Shown: piece by piece, positions 1-8,956 of the stretch
Layout: each line of letters starts with the position of its first letter
Position numbering within the stretch: the first letter of the stretch is position 1
Source: JABHCC01 sp034658635
Lineage (GTDB): Bacteria > Bacteroidota > Bacteroidia > Bacteroidales > UBA12481
Length of the DNA stretch: 64,000 nucleotides
Assembly: GCA_034658635.1 (NCBI GenBank)
Contig: JAYEFL010000186.1
Location: forward strand, 12,002-76,001
Direction: 5' to 3'
Notes under the pieces: model-generated
Databases searched by the model: none
Told to the model about the DNA's origin: nothing
Seen by the model: only the letters and a program-made list of their open reading frames with translations
Translations under genes and position numbers: made by a program

Positions 1-4
1 TATC

Positions 5-1468
5 CTACATCTCCCAGCTTGATCCTTCTTTACTGTCTTTTATCTTAATTCCCAGACCCGTTAGCTGATCTCTGATTTGATCAGACCGTGCAAAATCTTT
101 GTTTGCTTTGGCTTCTTGCCTGATTGACAAAAGAAGGTCAATCAGTTGAGGGGTAAGGCCATCATTTGAAGAGGCAGTTTGCTCATCCTTTAGTCCGAGC
201 ACATTGAAAAGGTATTTTTCGAATAAGCTTTTGAGCTTTATCAGATCAGACTCAGTAAGGCTTTCTTTGCCCTCGATTAGTAGATTAATCCATTTTACTC
301 CTTCAAAAAGTTGAGCGATCAGGATTGGGGTATTCAGGTCATCATTTATTGCTGTTGAGCAGCGATCTTCAAGTTGCTGAACACTTAAGCTGGATTCCTT
401 TCCCGGCTTGCATTTCTGAAGAATATCCCAGGCCTTCATCAGTCTGAGGTATCCTTTTTCAGCTGCTTGCAATGCCTCATTTGAAAAGTCGAGAGTGCTT
501 CTGTAATGAGCCTGGAGGATAAAGAAGCGGATTGTCATGGGACTATAGGCCTTCTCAAGGGTGTTATGAGTACCAGAAAACAGTTCATCCAGGGTAATGA
601 AATTGCCAAGTGATTTGCCCATTTTCTGACCATTAATTGTGATCATATTGTTATGGATCCAATGTTTAACGGAATGGCGTCCATTGGCAATTCTTGATTG
701 TGCAATTTCACATTCGTGGTGAGGGAACAATAGATCCATTCCACCGCCGTGAATATCAAATTCTTTCCCCAGATATTTGGTGCTCATTGCGGAGCATTCA
801 AGGTGCCATCCGGGAAAACCTTCACTCCATTTAGAGGTCCATTGCATAAGGTGCTCAGGATTTGCTTTTTTCCAGATTGCGAAATCAAATGGATTCCGTT
901 TTTCCTGCTGTCCGTCAAGCTCTCTGGTAGTAGTAATAAGATCTTCTAAAACACGTCCTGAGAGCTTCCCGTAGTTATGGTTATTGTCGTATTTCTTCAC
1001 GTCAAAGTATACAGAACCATTGCTTTCATAAGCATATCCCTCATCAAGGATTTTCTGAACCATTTCCTGCTGTTCAATAATATGTCCGGAGGCTCTTGGT
1101 TCAATGGAAGGTTTTCTGACATTCAGGAATTCCATGCTCCGATGATAGCTGTCAGTGTAGAGTTGAACGATTTCCATTGGCTCAAGTTGCTCAAGAACAG
1201 CCTTTTTAGCGATTTTGTCATCCCCACTATCGGCGTCAGCTTCAAGATGTCCGACGTCTGTGATGTTTCTGACGTAGCGAACTTTGTATCCGCATTTTTT
1301 CAGATACCTGAATAGAACATCAAAAGTGATTGCTGGTCGTGCATGACCCAAATGCGCATGTCCGTAAACGGTAGGTCCACAAACATACATGCCAACTTTT
1401 CCAGGATTTATTGGTGAGAAGGTTTCTTTTTTTCGACTCAGGGTATTGTATAATATCAGATCTGTCAT
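5..1468 (-). CDS. cysS: cysteinyl-tRNA synthetase
   Basis: Class I aminoacyl-tRNA synthetase that charges tRNA-Cys in the cytoplasm. Numbering from the ATG at 1468, the Rossmann fold has the first zinc cysteine in MYVCGPT (about residue 30), the HIGH-type motif HLGH (about 39-42), further zinc ligands in HLECSAMS and FPHHECE, and the KMSKS loop as KMGKS (about 282-286). Length (487 aa) is normal and the C-terminal anticodon-binding part is present up to the stop at 5-7. The frame could open earlier at a TTG (1486), but the family normally starts close to MTDLILYNT, so the ATG is preferred. It stands alone, downstream of the two-component pair and separated from it by a terminator-like hairpin. 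Confidence 0.97.
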   Translation of the reverse strand: MTDLILYNTLSRKKETFSPINPGKVGMYVCGPTVYGHAHLGHARPAITFDVLFRYLKKCGYKVRYVRNITDVGHLEADADSGDDKIAKKAVLEQLEPMEIVQLYTDSYHRSMEFLNVRKPSIEPRASGHIIEQQEMVQKILDEGYAYESNGSVYFDVKKYDNNHNYGKLSGRVLEDLITTTRELDGQQEKRNPFDFAIWKKANPEHLMQWTSKWSEGFPGWHLECSAMSTKYLGKEFDIHGGGMDLLFPHHECEIAQSRIANGRHSVKHWIHNNMITINGQKMGKSLGNFITLDELFSGTHNTLEKAYSPMTIRFFILQAHYRSTLDFSNEALQAAEKGYLRLMKAWDILQKCKPGKESSLSVQQLEDRCSTAINDDLNTPILIAQLFEGVKWINLLIEGKESLTESDLIKLKSLFEKYLFNVLGLKDEQTASSNDGLTPQLIDLLLSIRQEAKANKDFARSDQIRDQLTGLGIKIKDSKEGSSWEM

Positions 1469-1501
1469 GATTGTGTTGATTGTCAAGTACGATGCAAAAA
1501 T

Positions 1502-1547
1502 AAAAAAAATTAGCCGGGAAGGAAGGAAGGAAGGTTCCGGCTAATTT
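1502..1547 (-). terminator. Rho-independent terminator-like hairpin with GGAA repeats in the loop
   Basis: The arms AATTAGCCGG (1508-1517) and CCGGCTAATT (1537-1546) are exactly complementary. Read on the minus strand, the stem is followed by a long T-run (complement of the A-run at 1502-1509), which is the classic intrinsic terminator layout. The loop is made of tandem GGAA units (CCTT on the transcript). It would end transcripts coming from the lytTR gene before cysS. The distance from the lytTR stop (about 230 bases) is long, so it may instead protect cysS from read-through. Confidence 0.6.
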
Positions 1548-1777
1548 CTTTATTTGACAGGTAAAGTACCTTATCTAACACATTTGGTGGCCCGGCATGG
1601 GATATTTTGACAGGTTTTTGCGGACTATCGTCCGAAATATTATTGCATTTATTTAATGAACTCTCTAATGAAACATTTCACCACTACTAAACTAGTGTCT
1701 TAGTTTCAATAGAAAAACACAAATGAGTGCTTGAGCGGTTTGGGTGAGAGGATTGGTCGATTTCTTGTCTAACTATG
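1548..1777. other. non-coding spacer between lytTR regulator and cysS
   Basis: No open frame with coding character was found. The stretch holds two small hairpin possibilities, CGGAC/GTCCG near 1620-1635 and AAACTA/TAGTTT at 1689-1706, neither followed by a T-run. No TAnnTTTG promoter box was recognised for cysS. It may be the 3' untranslated region of the two-component operon plus the cysS leader. Confidence 0.4.
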
Positions 1778-2563
1778 TCATTTTATTCTGACAGAAACTT
1801 GATTTAATTGCTCAAGGAACTCTTTTTTACGTGAAGCTGAGACGCTTATCTGCGAACCATCGTACATAGTTATCAATCCCCCTCTACCTTTTTGGTATTT
1901 ACTGACATACTTGAGGTTGATCATATGGGTATTGTGAACCCTGAAAAAGAACAGTTCAGAGAGTATATTTTCAAAGTGGCTTAAAGGTTTGGACACCACT
2001 ACTGAACTTTTATCTTTTAGAAAGAAGAGGCAATAATTACTGGAGGCTTCAATTCTGATAATACTATCAATTTCCAGGATAATCAGTCCATCAATTGTAG
2101 GTAAGCTGATTTTGACAAAATTGTTCTGCAGACTTTGGTTAAGAATTTTAATTCTCTCTGTAATCATCAGATCGGCTCTTGTTCTCATAAAGCGGTGGAT
2201 TGCTTCAACCAAATCATGGTAATTTACTGGTTTGAGCAGGTAATGAAGAGCTGAGAAATCAAAGGCTTTCAGAGCAAAATCATTGTATGCAGTAATGAAA
2301 ACAATTTCAAAATTAATATCCTCCAGTTCATTTAACAGGTCGAATGCGTCTCCGTCAGGCATGGCAATATCTAAGAAAATCAGGTCAGGTTGTACAGATG
2401 GAATAACCCGGAGTCCTTCAGCAACATTAGCTGCGGTGCCAACTATTACAACATCAGGGCAATATCTTTCCAGAAGACTTTGAAGAGTCAGCAAGCTCTT
2501 TTTCTCGTCTTCAACGATTACTGCATTAATCCGTGTTTTAAGACTCCCGTTATTTTTCATCAT
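1778..2563 (-). CDS. LytR/AlgR-family response regulator (REC-LytTR)
   Basis: Transcriptional response regulator of 261 aa. The N-terminal receiver domain (about residues 12-130) has the acidic pocket in VIVEDE, the phospho-acceptor Asp in LIFLDIAMPD (about D65) and the Lys in YLLKPV. The C-terminal LytTR DNA-binding domain (about 150-255) shows the family pattern with VSKPLSHFENIL and FRVHNTHMINLKYV. The start overlaps the end of the upstream sensor kinase gene by 14 bases, so the two are translationally coupled and form a cognate pair. Two adjacent ATG codons (2563 and 2560) are both possible starts. The targets cannot be read from the sequence. Confidence 0.93.
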   Translation of the reverse strand: MMKNNGSLKTRINAVIVEDEKKSLLTLQSLLERYCPDVVIVGTAANVAEGLRVIPSVQPDLIFLDIAMPDGDAFDLLNELEDINFEIVFITAYNDFALKAFDFSALHYLLKPVNYHDLVEAIHRFMRTRADLMITERIKILNQSLQNNFVKISLPTIDGLIILEIDSIIRIEASSNYCLFFLKDKSSVVVSKPLSHFENILSELFFFRVHNTHMINLKYVSKYQKGRGGLITMYDGSQISVSASRKKEFLEQLNQVSVRIK

Positions 2564-5537
2564 TGAGGATTGATATCAATAGTTCAACACTAGTTCCAGC
2601 AGGTGTTCCATCCTGATTATGCAAATCGATTATCTCACAAGAAATATTTCCGTGTTCTATTTTGTTAAGAAGGGCAATCCGTTCATTTACATTCTTCAAA
2701 CCTGTAGGAGTATGTCCGGTGATTCTTTTTCTTTGTGAGGCCTTTACTCTTCCAACACCATTATCTACAATAGAAATTTTCAAAAGATGTCCTGTACGTT
2801 TAAAGTTTATTTTCAACAAGCCCTTTCCTGACAAGGGCATAAGTCCATGCCATATTGCATTTTCAACGAATGGCTGGGTAAGCATGGGCGGAATCATAAT
2901 TTCATTTTGATCGAGGTCTTTTGATTTGATTAATTCAAATTCGAAACGGTCTTCAAATCTGAGTTTTTCAAGATTAAGGTAAAGCATCAATGTATCGATT
3001 TCTTCTCGTAATGAAATTTGCCTTTTTTTGGAATTGTCGAGAATTCTGCGAATCAACTGAGCAAATTTGGCCAGGTATAGATTAGCATTCTCAGCATCTT
3101 TCTGAATAATATAATGCTGAATTGAGTTTAGGGAATTAAAAATGAAGTGGGGATTCATTTGCGATAAGAGGGCTTTTTTCTCAGCCTCAAGTAATTTTTG
3201 TTTGATTCTTTCTCTGTTTTTGAGTGTTTTGATTATTAGCAGAACGATTAGGATAATCGCTACTACCACCAGGCTGAAAACAATAATTCTGAAAACCAGT
3301 GTTTCGTGAGTTCTTTTTGGTATAGTGATTTTCAGAGCTGAAAAGTTATCCAGGTTATCAGGAATCCCATCTTCATCGATCTTTGGAGTAGTCATTGCTT
3401 TGACGTACAGGGTATATTCACCATGACCTAATCCGGGATATCTGACCTCCAGATCTTTTGTTGAACTCCAGCCTTTATCAGTTGGATGCATGTAATAATG
3501 ATAGAAAACTTTATGTGGTTTGTGGTATGAAATGGTTTTGAATTTGAATTTGAAGTCAAAAGGATGGGTTTTGGGAAGTATGGTGTCTGGTGGGAGTAAA
3601 ATTGTATCTCTGTCGTTAATAGTCATGTACTCAATTACAGGTTTAGCCAGATAGTGAAGCCGGTTATCAATTGCGGGAATCATTACAAGGCCCCGTCCGG
3701 TTCCTGCCCATATGTGTCCGTCAAAACTTATTACACAATACACCTGGTTAGATGGTAAGCCATTTCGGGTATCTATGTGTTCAACCTTGACTATTGTCTT
3801 CAGGTCTTTTCTTAATATTATTTTATTCAAACCAATGCTGGATCCTGCCCAGATTATACTGTCTCCCTCAACCAGTAAACTGGTAATAATATCACTACAC
3901 AGGCCTTGATCCTGGGATATTTGGATTAAGGAATCAGGTGTTAACAATAGAATTCCTTTTCCTGCCGGAGCAAACAGCATGTTCCCATTTATTTCTGCAA
4001 ATGCCAGACTTCTGTCGGTTTGAAATTCCTCAAGAACGGTAGCTTCTTGTGGCTCAGAGCCGGGTACCCAAGTGAATACGCCGTAAGGTTGAGAACTTAG
4101 CCAAATAGTACCACGGGAATCTTCGAACATATCCCGAACCTTAAAAAGCCAATCATTATCATCGAAGAGGCGTTCCCTTATCCGATTTTTATATTTAATG
4201 ATACCCGGGGAGAAGGGAAAAAGCCAGTTGTCAGAATCAAGTTCGAGAAAGTCATAAAGGAATGTATTGAAAGATTTAAATCCAAGCAGATTGTCCTGGA
4301 GATCAATTTCCATCAATTGTTCAGAAAATATAAGTACGGTCCCTATTGACGTTTCCTTGATTCGTCTGATGATTCCATTTTCAGGGGAGTTTTTAGATTG
4401 TTTGGGGATGTATTTATCACCTTTTTTTATCTTGTATACTTTCCCATTATGAGTTCCAAAAAACAAATAAGAATCTGTGCTTGCCATTGCAGTAATCCTA
4501 TTATCCTCAGGGCTAACGGAGTTAAAACTATATACAGGAATATCGAGACTGTTGGCTCTGAATACTCCATCATCTTTTGTGGAAAACCAATAGTTATGTT
4601 CGTGATCTCGAAGGATGGAGGTGATTCCTTTATTAGCCAGGAATTTTTGGGGTGTGCCTGATATGTCTTTGTCAGTATATCTGTAAGCCCCGCCTTTTTT
4701 CAATCCTACCCAAATATCCCCATTGTCTTCGTCTAAATATAAACTCAGAATTTCTTTCTTAAGAACTATTTCATTGAAAATAGTATCATTTTTGAAGTGT
4801 AGCAATCTTCTGTGATAGGAGAAAATAAATTCGTTACCTGAGAGAATAATTAGTTCTTTTCTGTGATGGTCTGTATGTTCGACAAGGGTAGTGGAGAGAT
4901 AGATTTTGTTTCCATCTTTCCTGGATGAGCTCTTTCTATTGGGGTCTATATCAGGGTTATCCAACAGATCCCAAAAATATCCATTGTCGGTTTTAATAAT
5001 ACATATATTGGCTCCGTTTGCATGCTCCAGATGTGCGGTATACTCAACCAGATCATTAATACTATCAATTCTAAATAGCCCGGGGTAATTAAAATTGATG
5101 AATATTGTATTTTCAGGAGTAGTAAAAATTTGTTGTACGTAATGCTCATGAGAATCCTGTGCTTTCAGGGAATCATTGAATGGAGCTGTAAATAACTCTC
5201 CTCCTTCTATATAATTACAGGTGTTCTTAATTGAAGTCAGCCACAATATGTTCTTCAATGGATCCTTATTTATTCTCAGGATACAATTATCTTCCAGTCC
5301 ATCGCGGAGAGTTAATGTTTCAAAGGAATAACCATCAAATCGCACAAGCCCCTTATCGGTTGCCATATAGAGAATATTATTCTCATCCTGAACTATTGAG
5401 TATACCTGATTTGAGGGGAGTTCTTCATCTTCTGTGTAATGATCAAAGTAGGGGTCCTGGGCTTGGGTGTTCAGAACCATCAGAGATATTATTAAACTCA
5501 GCCAGAGCCACTTGTTATTATGATTTCGATTAGACAT
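2550..5537 (-). CDS. two-component sensor: beta-propeller, Y_Y_Y and LytS-type histidine kinase
   Basis: Membrane sensor kinase of about 995 aa. After a signal peptide (LWLSLIISLMVLNTQAQ) comes a long periplasmic sensor with repeated propeller motifs (for example LPSNQVYSIVQDENNILYMAT and IWAGTGRGL), then a Y_Y_Y-like beta-sandwich before one transmembrane helix (VFRIIVFSLVVVAIILIVLLII). The kinase core is of the His_kinase/LytS type, with the phospho-acceptor in QMNPHFIFNSLNSIQ (about H797) and an ATP site around PFVENAIWHGL. An upstream in-frame start at 5723 would run into rnr; the ATG at 5537 follows AGGAA and gives a proper signal peptide, so it is preferred. No polysaccharide-utilisation genes are nearby. 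Confidence 0.92.
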   Translation of the reverse strand: MSNRNHNNKWLWLSLIISLMVLNTQAQDPYFDHYTEDEELPSNQVYSIVQDENNILYMATDKGLVRFDGYSFETLTLRDGLEDNCILRINKDPLKNILWLTSIKNTCNYIEGGELFTAPFNDSLKAQDSHEHYVQQIFTTPENTIFINFNYPGLFRIDSINDLVEYTAHLEHANGANICIIKTDNGYFWDLLDNPDIDPNRKSSSRKDGNKIYLSTTLVEHTDHHRKELIILSGNEFIFSYHRRLLHFKNDTIFNEIVLKKEILSLYLDEDNGDIWVGLKKGGAYRYTDKDISGTPQKFLANKGITSILRDHEHNYWFSTKDDGVFRANSLDIPVYSFNSVSPEDNRITAMASTDSYLFFGTHNGKVYKIKKGDKYIPKQSKNSPENGIIRRIKETSIGTVLIFSEQLMEIDLQDNLLGFKSFNTFLYDFLELDSDNWLFPFSPGIIKYKNRIRERLFDDNDWLFKVRDMFEDSRGTIWLSSQPYGVFTWVPGSEPQEATVLEEFQTDRSLAFAEINGNMLFAPAGKGILLLTPDSLIQISQDQGLCSDIITSLLVEGDSIIWAGSSIGLNKIILRKDLKTIVKVEHIDTRNGLPSNQVYCVISFDGHIWAGTGRGLVMIPAIDNRLHYLAKPVIEYMTINDRDTILLPPDTILPKTHPFDFKFKFKTISYHKPHKVFYHYYMHPTDKGWSSTKDLEVRYPGLGHGEYTLYVKAMTTPKIDEDGIPDNLDNFSALKITIPKRTHETLVFRIIVFSLVVVAIILIVLLIIKTLKNRERIKQKLLEAEKKALLSQMNPHFIFNSLNSIQHYIIQKDAENANLYLAKFAQLIRRILDNSKKRQISLREEIDTLMLYLNLEKLRFEDRFEFELIKSKDLDQNEIMIPPMLTQPFVENAIWHGLMPLSGKGLLKINFKRTGHLLKISIVDNGVGRVKASQRKRITGHTPTGLKNVNERIALLNKIEHGNISCEIIDLHNQDGTPAGTSVELLISILNDEK

Positions 5538-5587
5538 TGGTTCCTGTAAATTTAACTGTTTTTTAGAACTTAAGCTTGGATTATGAG

Positions 5588-5595
5588 TACTTTTG
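5588..5595 (+). promoter_or_regulatory. Bacteroidota -7 box (TACTTTTG) for rnr
   Basis: The sequence matches the Bacteroidota TAnnTTTG consensus and lies 18 bases before the rnr ATG. No clear -33 TTG is at the usual spacing, so the assignment rests on the -7 box and its position. Confidence 0.45.
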
Positions 5596-5612
5596 TATGA
5601 ATAGCACTTAAA

Positions 5613-7754
5613 ATGGGACGAAAAGTTAAAAATAAGAAGCGCGGTTTGGTCAAGAAAATCATCCGTAATCAGATATTGGGAGTGTTCAGCAAGCACCCTT
5701 CTCAAAGCTTTAACTATAAGCAAATTGCCCGTCGACTGGAGATTTCAGATCCTTCTTCACGAAAAATGATTACCACGGTTTTGGGAGAATTAGTTCATGA
5801 TAAGCACCTGATTGAACTTGAGCGGGGGAAGTATAAAATGAAAAGCAGGGGAGCTTACGTTGAGGGGGTCATTCAGGTGACCCGTTCGGGTTCTGCCTTT
5901 GTTATTACTGAGGACGTTGAGGAGGATGTTTATATCACAAACCGGAACCTGAACCGGGCGCTCAATGGCGATAAGGTTAAGGTGTACATTTATGCCCGGA
6001 AAAAGGGAGATCGGCTTGTTGGTGAGGTGAGTCAGGTTCTGGAGCAAAGAGAGCGTGTCTTTGTGGGTGAAATTGTCAGAGCTTCAGCCTATTACTTTGT
6101 TACGCCTGATAACAGGGGGATGCCTTATGATATTTTTATTAAGCCTTCTGATATACATGGGGCGCTTGACGGGCAGAAAGTTGTAGTTAAGATTACCGAT
6201 TGGCCAAAAGGAGCTGAGAATCCTTATGGCGAGGTTGTTGATGTTTTGGGGAAAGCGGGCGAAAATAATACTGAGATGCATGCTATTCTGGCGGAGTTCG
6301 AATTGCCATATAAATTTCCGGAAAGAATAGAAAGTGAAGCGGATAAGATTCCTGCTCTGATTAGCAATGAAGAAATCAAAAAACGCAGAGACTTTAGAAA
6401 GGTGCCAACATTTACGGTTGATCCGGCTGATGCGAAAGATTTTGATGATGCTTTGAGTATCAGACCAACGAAAGACGGGAATTGGGAAGTTGGGATTCAT
6501 ATTGCTGATGTGAGCCATTATGTGCGAACTGGCACAGCTCTGGATGAAGAAGCTTATGCACGTGGATCATCAGTTTACCTTGTGGATAGGGTTGTTCCTA
6601 TGCTGCCTGAAAAATTGTCAAATGAACTGTGTTCCCTAAAGCCAAATGAAGATAAACTTTGTTTTTCAGCTCTTTTTGAAATGAATGAACGGGCAGAAGT
6701 TTTATCGCAATGGTATGGTAAATCTATTATTCATTCTGACCGCAGATTTGCTTATCAGGAAGCACAGGAGATAATTGAAACAGGAGAAGGAGACCTGAAA
6801 GAAGAAATGCTGAAGCTGCATGATTTGGCCACTATTCTGCGGAAACTGCGATTTAAAGATGGTGCCTTTTCGTTTGAACGGGTGGAGGTGAAATTTCATC
6901 TTGACGACAACGGACGTCCAACCGGAGTTTATTTTAAGGAAGCAAAGGAATCTAACTGGTTAATAGAAGAGTTTATGCTGCTGGCAAATAGAAAAGTGGC
7001 CGAGACAATCGGGAAGGTTAAAAAAGGACTTACAGCCAAAAGCTTTGTTTATCGTATCCACGACCGACCAAATTCTGAAAAGATTGAAAATTTTTCAAAC
7101 TTCGTTCATCGCTTTGGGTACAGCCTGAAAACCTCTTCTGATAAAGCAATTGCTCAGAGCATGAATTCTTTGGTTCAGGCAATTAGGGGAAAAGACGAAC
7201 AATACATTTTGGAAAGTCTTGCTATTCGTACAATGGCCAAGGCAAAGTACTCCTGTAAAAATATTGGGCATTATGGTCTGGCTTTTCCTTTCTACACCCA
7301 TTTTACATCTCCGATCCGCAGGTATCCGGATTTAATGGTTCATCGCCTTCTGGAGCATTATTTACAGGATGGAAAATCTGAAAGTCCGAAAAAATGCGAG
7401 ATAAAATGTGAGCATTCCTCTGCGCGCGAAGAATTAGCTGTTCAGGCTGAAAGAGCTTCTATCAAATATAAGCAGGTAGAATTTTTGAAGGATCATATCG
7501 GGGAGGAGTTTGAGGGGATTATTTCCGGAGTGAGTGAGTGGGGCGTTTATGTAGAACTATCTGATAATCACTGCGAGGGAATGATTCCTGTGCGTGAGCT
7601 CACCGATGATTTTTATGAGTACGACGAATCAAATTACTGCCTGGTTGGAAGTCGTACAAGAAGAAAATTTGAAATTGGTCAAAAAGTACAGGTTGAAATC
7701 GCCCGTGCTGATCTGGCAAGAAGACAATTAGATTTTACTCTTGCCGGAAAGTGA
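5613..7754 (+). CDS. rnr: ribonuclease R
   Basis: Processive 3'-5' exoribonuclease of the RNase II/R family, 713 aa, acting in RNA turnover and quality control. An N-terminal winged-helix-like region is followed by cold-shock/OB domains, the RNB catalytic domain with the Asp-rich motif DPADAKDFDDAL (about residues 269-280), and a C-terminal S1 domain (EEFEGIISGVSEWGVYVEL, about 631 onward). The lysine-rich start (MGRKVKNKKRG) is typical. It is transcribed divergently from the sensor kinase gene and converges on the glycosyltransferase gene. Confidence 0.97.
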   Translation: MGRKVKNKKRGLVKKIIRNQILGVFSKHPSQSFNYKQIARRLEISDPSSRKMITTVLGELVHDKHLIELERGKYKMKSRGAYVEGVIQVTRSGSAFVITEDVEEDVYITNRNLNRALNGDKVKVYIYARKKGDRLVGEVSQVLEQRERVFVGEIVRASAYYFVTPDNRGMPYDIFIKPSDIHGALDGQKVVVKITDWPKGAENPYGEVVDVLGKAGENNTEMHAILAEFELPYKFPERIESEADKIPALISNEEIKKRRDFRKVPTFTVDPADAKDFDDALSIRPTKDGNWEVGIHIADVSHYVRTGTALDEEAYARGSSVYLVDRVVPMLPEKLSNELCSLKPNEDKLCFSALFEMNERAEVLSQWYGKSIIHSDRRFAYQEAQEIIETGEGDLKEEMLKLHDLATILRKLRFKDGAFSFERVEVKFHLDDNGRPTGVYFKEAKESNWLIEEFMLLANRKVAETIGKVKKGLTAKSFVYRIHDRPNSEKIENFSNFVHRFGYSLKTSSDKAIAQSMNSLVQAIRGKDEQYILESLAIRTMAKAKYSCKNIGHYGLAFPFYTHFTSPIRRYPDLMVHRLLEHYLQDGKSESPKKCEIKCEHSSAREELAVQAERASIKYKQVEFLKDHIGEEFEGIISGVSEWGVYVELSDNHCEGMIPVRELTDDFYEYDESNYCLVGSRTRRKFEIGQKVQVEIARADLARRQLDFTLAGK

Positions 7755-7788
7755 GATTGCGAGCAAATCCAAGGCTTCGTCTCTTAAA

Positions 7789-8955
7789 TCAGGGCACGGT
7801 GTCATTCCCGCGCACCTGTCCCGGTTTATCGGCAGGCGGGAAACTCAATGGGTGCTCAATGAATTCCGCAAGTGCTGATTCAAGGTGCTTCTTTTCAGGG
7901 GTTTGAAAAGTTTTATAGCTTCGTTTCTGGTGTTCACGAAGGTGGGCTTTGCTAAAATCTTCCTGTTTTACACTCATGAAGAATCCCATTTTGTCGAGTC
8001 TTTCTGCTACATATTCCTGCTCAGTTTGCCCGGGAGTAGGAATGAGAAGTGCTGATTTTTTTAGCACAGCCAGATCAAAAACCGTTACCACTCCTGCCCT
8101 GCAAATGATTGTTTCTGTGTTTTGGATATGCCATAGAATCTGGCCTCCTGGTAAATGGTTGACTATCCGCATCTTACCAATCTGCTCATCCCTGATATCA
8201 TTTTTTGATTGTTGAGGTAAGCCTTGCAATAGTAAAACGCTTTTTGATGTATCTCTGAACTCGGTCAGTAATTTTTCTTCAAGAATACCTCTGTGGGGTT
8301 CAGGACCGGATAACATTATCAGAATATCGTAGTGGTTTGACAGGGGATCAGGAGCAGGATTTTTTGTCTCAAGCCAGGAGAGTGGATCGATGTACCTTAT
8401 TTTGTTATTATTCCATTGCATCCTTGAAAGTTTTCCTGCAACATTATCAGACCCTTCAAAATCTGCAACCCAGATGTAATCATATTTGCGCAAGATCCAT
8501 AGATGAAGTTGAGCAAAGGCTGCCTGAAAGAATCTCAACTTTTCAGGAGGCATCGGACTGAGCTGATGGGTAATAAAAACTGAAGGAAGCTCAGAATGGA
8601 AAAAACCATAGCGATTATCTGAAATAATGAAGTCAATCTGATAATCTTTTATCAGTTTATCCAAATGTTTTTTTGTTCGGTGAATTGAAAGAAAAAGTCT
8701 TGGTAGCTGGGCAAAAAACTTGAGAAAGAAACCGTTGCGGCCTTTCGAATACCGCATTTGTTTGATTGGCAAGCGTACGAGGGTAAGATCCGGGAATTGT
8801 TCAGACAGGAAATTGTAGGGGAGACCGTCTGCAGCAATAATGACTTCGAGTTTTTTTTCAAGCAGTATTTCAATCATTCTGCTCAGCCTGGTGGCGTGAC
8901 CCAGACCCCATTCAAGTGGGCTTACTAATACACGTTGTTTAGGAGATGGGCTCAT
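7789..8955 (-). CDS. GT-B glycosyltransferase, MurG/UDP-glycosyltransferase-like
   Basis: Protein of 388 aa resembling the Bacteroidota glycosyltransferase family related to MurG and UDP-glucuronosyltransferases. The N-terminal domain starts with VLVSPLEWGLGHATR, the donor/acceptor glycine loop of GT-B enzymes. The C-terminal half has ILIMLSGPEPHRG and the nucleotide-sugar-binding pattern TIICRAGVVTVFDLAVLKKSALLIPTPGQTEQEY. The acceptor is unknown. One base separates it from the radical SAM gene upstream, so the two are probably co-transcribed. The last 15 or so residues (PADKPGQVRGNDTVP) look like translated intergenic repeat rather than part of the fold. Confidence 0.85.
   Translation of the reverse strand: MSPSPKQRVLVSPLEWGLGHATRLSRMIEILLEKKLEVIIAADGLPYNFLSEQFPDLTLVRLPIKQMRYSKGRNGFFLKFFAQLPRLFLSIHRTKKHLDKLIKDYQIDFIISDNRYGFFHSELPSVFITHQLSPMPPEKLRFFQAAFAQLHLWILRKYDYIWVADFEGSDNVAGKLSRMQWNNNKIRYIDPLSWLETKNPAPDPLSNHYDILIMLSGPEPHRGILEEKLLTEFRDTSKSVLLLQGLPQQSKNDIRDEQIGKMRIVNHLPGGQILWHIQNTETIICRAGVVTVFDLAVLKKSALLIPTPGQTEQEYVAERLDKMGFFMSVKQEDFSKAHLREHQKRSYKTFQTPEKKHLESALAEFIEHPLSFPPADKPGQVRGNDTVP
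7805..7842. repeat. imperfect palindrome at the 3' end of the glycosyltransferase gene
   Basis: The arms TTCCCGC (7805-7811) and GCGGGAA (7836-7842) flank an inner, offset CCTG/CAGG pairing. The element is G+C-rich compared with its surroundings and encodes the low-complexity C-terminal tail of the glycosyltransferase. It may act as a terminator between the convergent rnr and glycosyltransferase genes, although no T-run follows. Confidence 0.4.
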
Positions 8956-8956
8956 G

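Noticed and set aside
977..1315. Open frame of 112 codons on the plus strand
   Set aside because: Antisense to the HIGH-motif region of cysS; no start signal or protein-like pattern.
6084..6518. Open frame of 144 codons on the minus strand
   Set aside because: It is fully inside rnr on the opposite strand, and its translation shows no family pattern.
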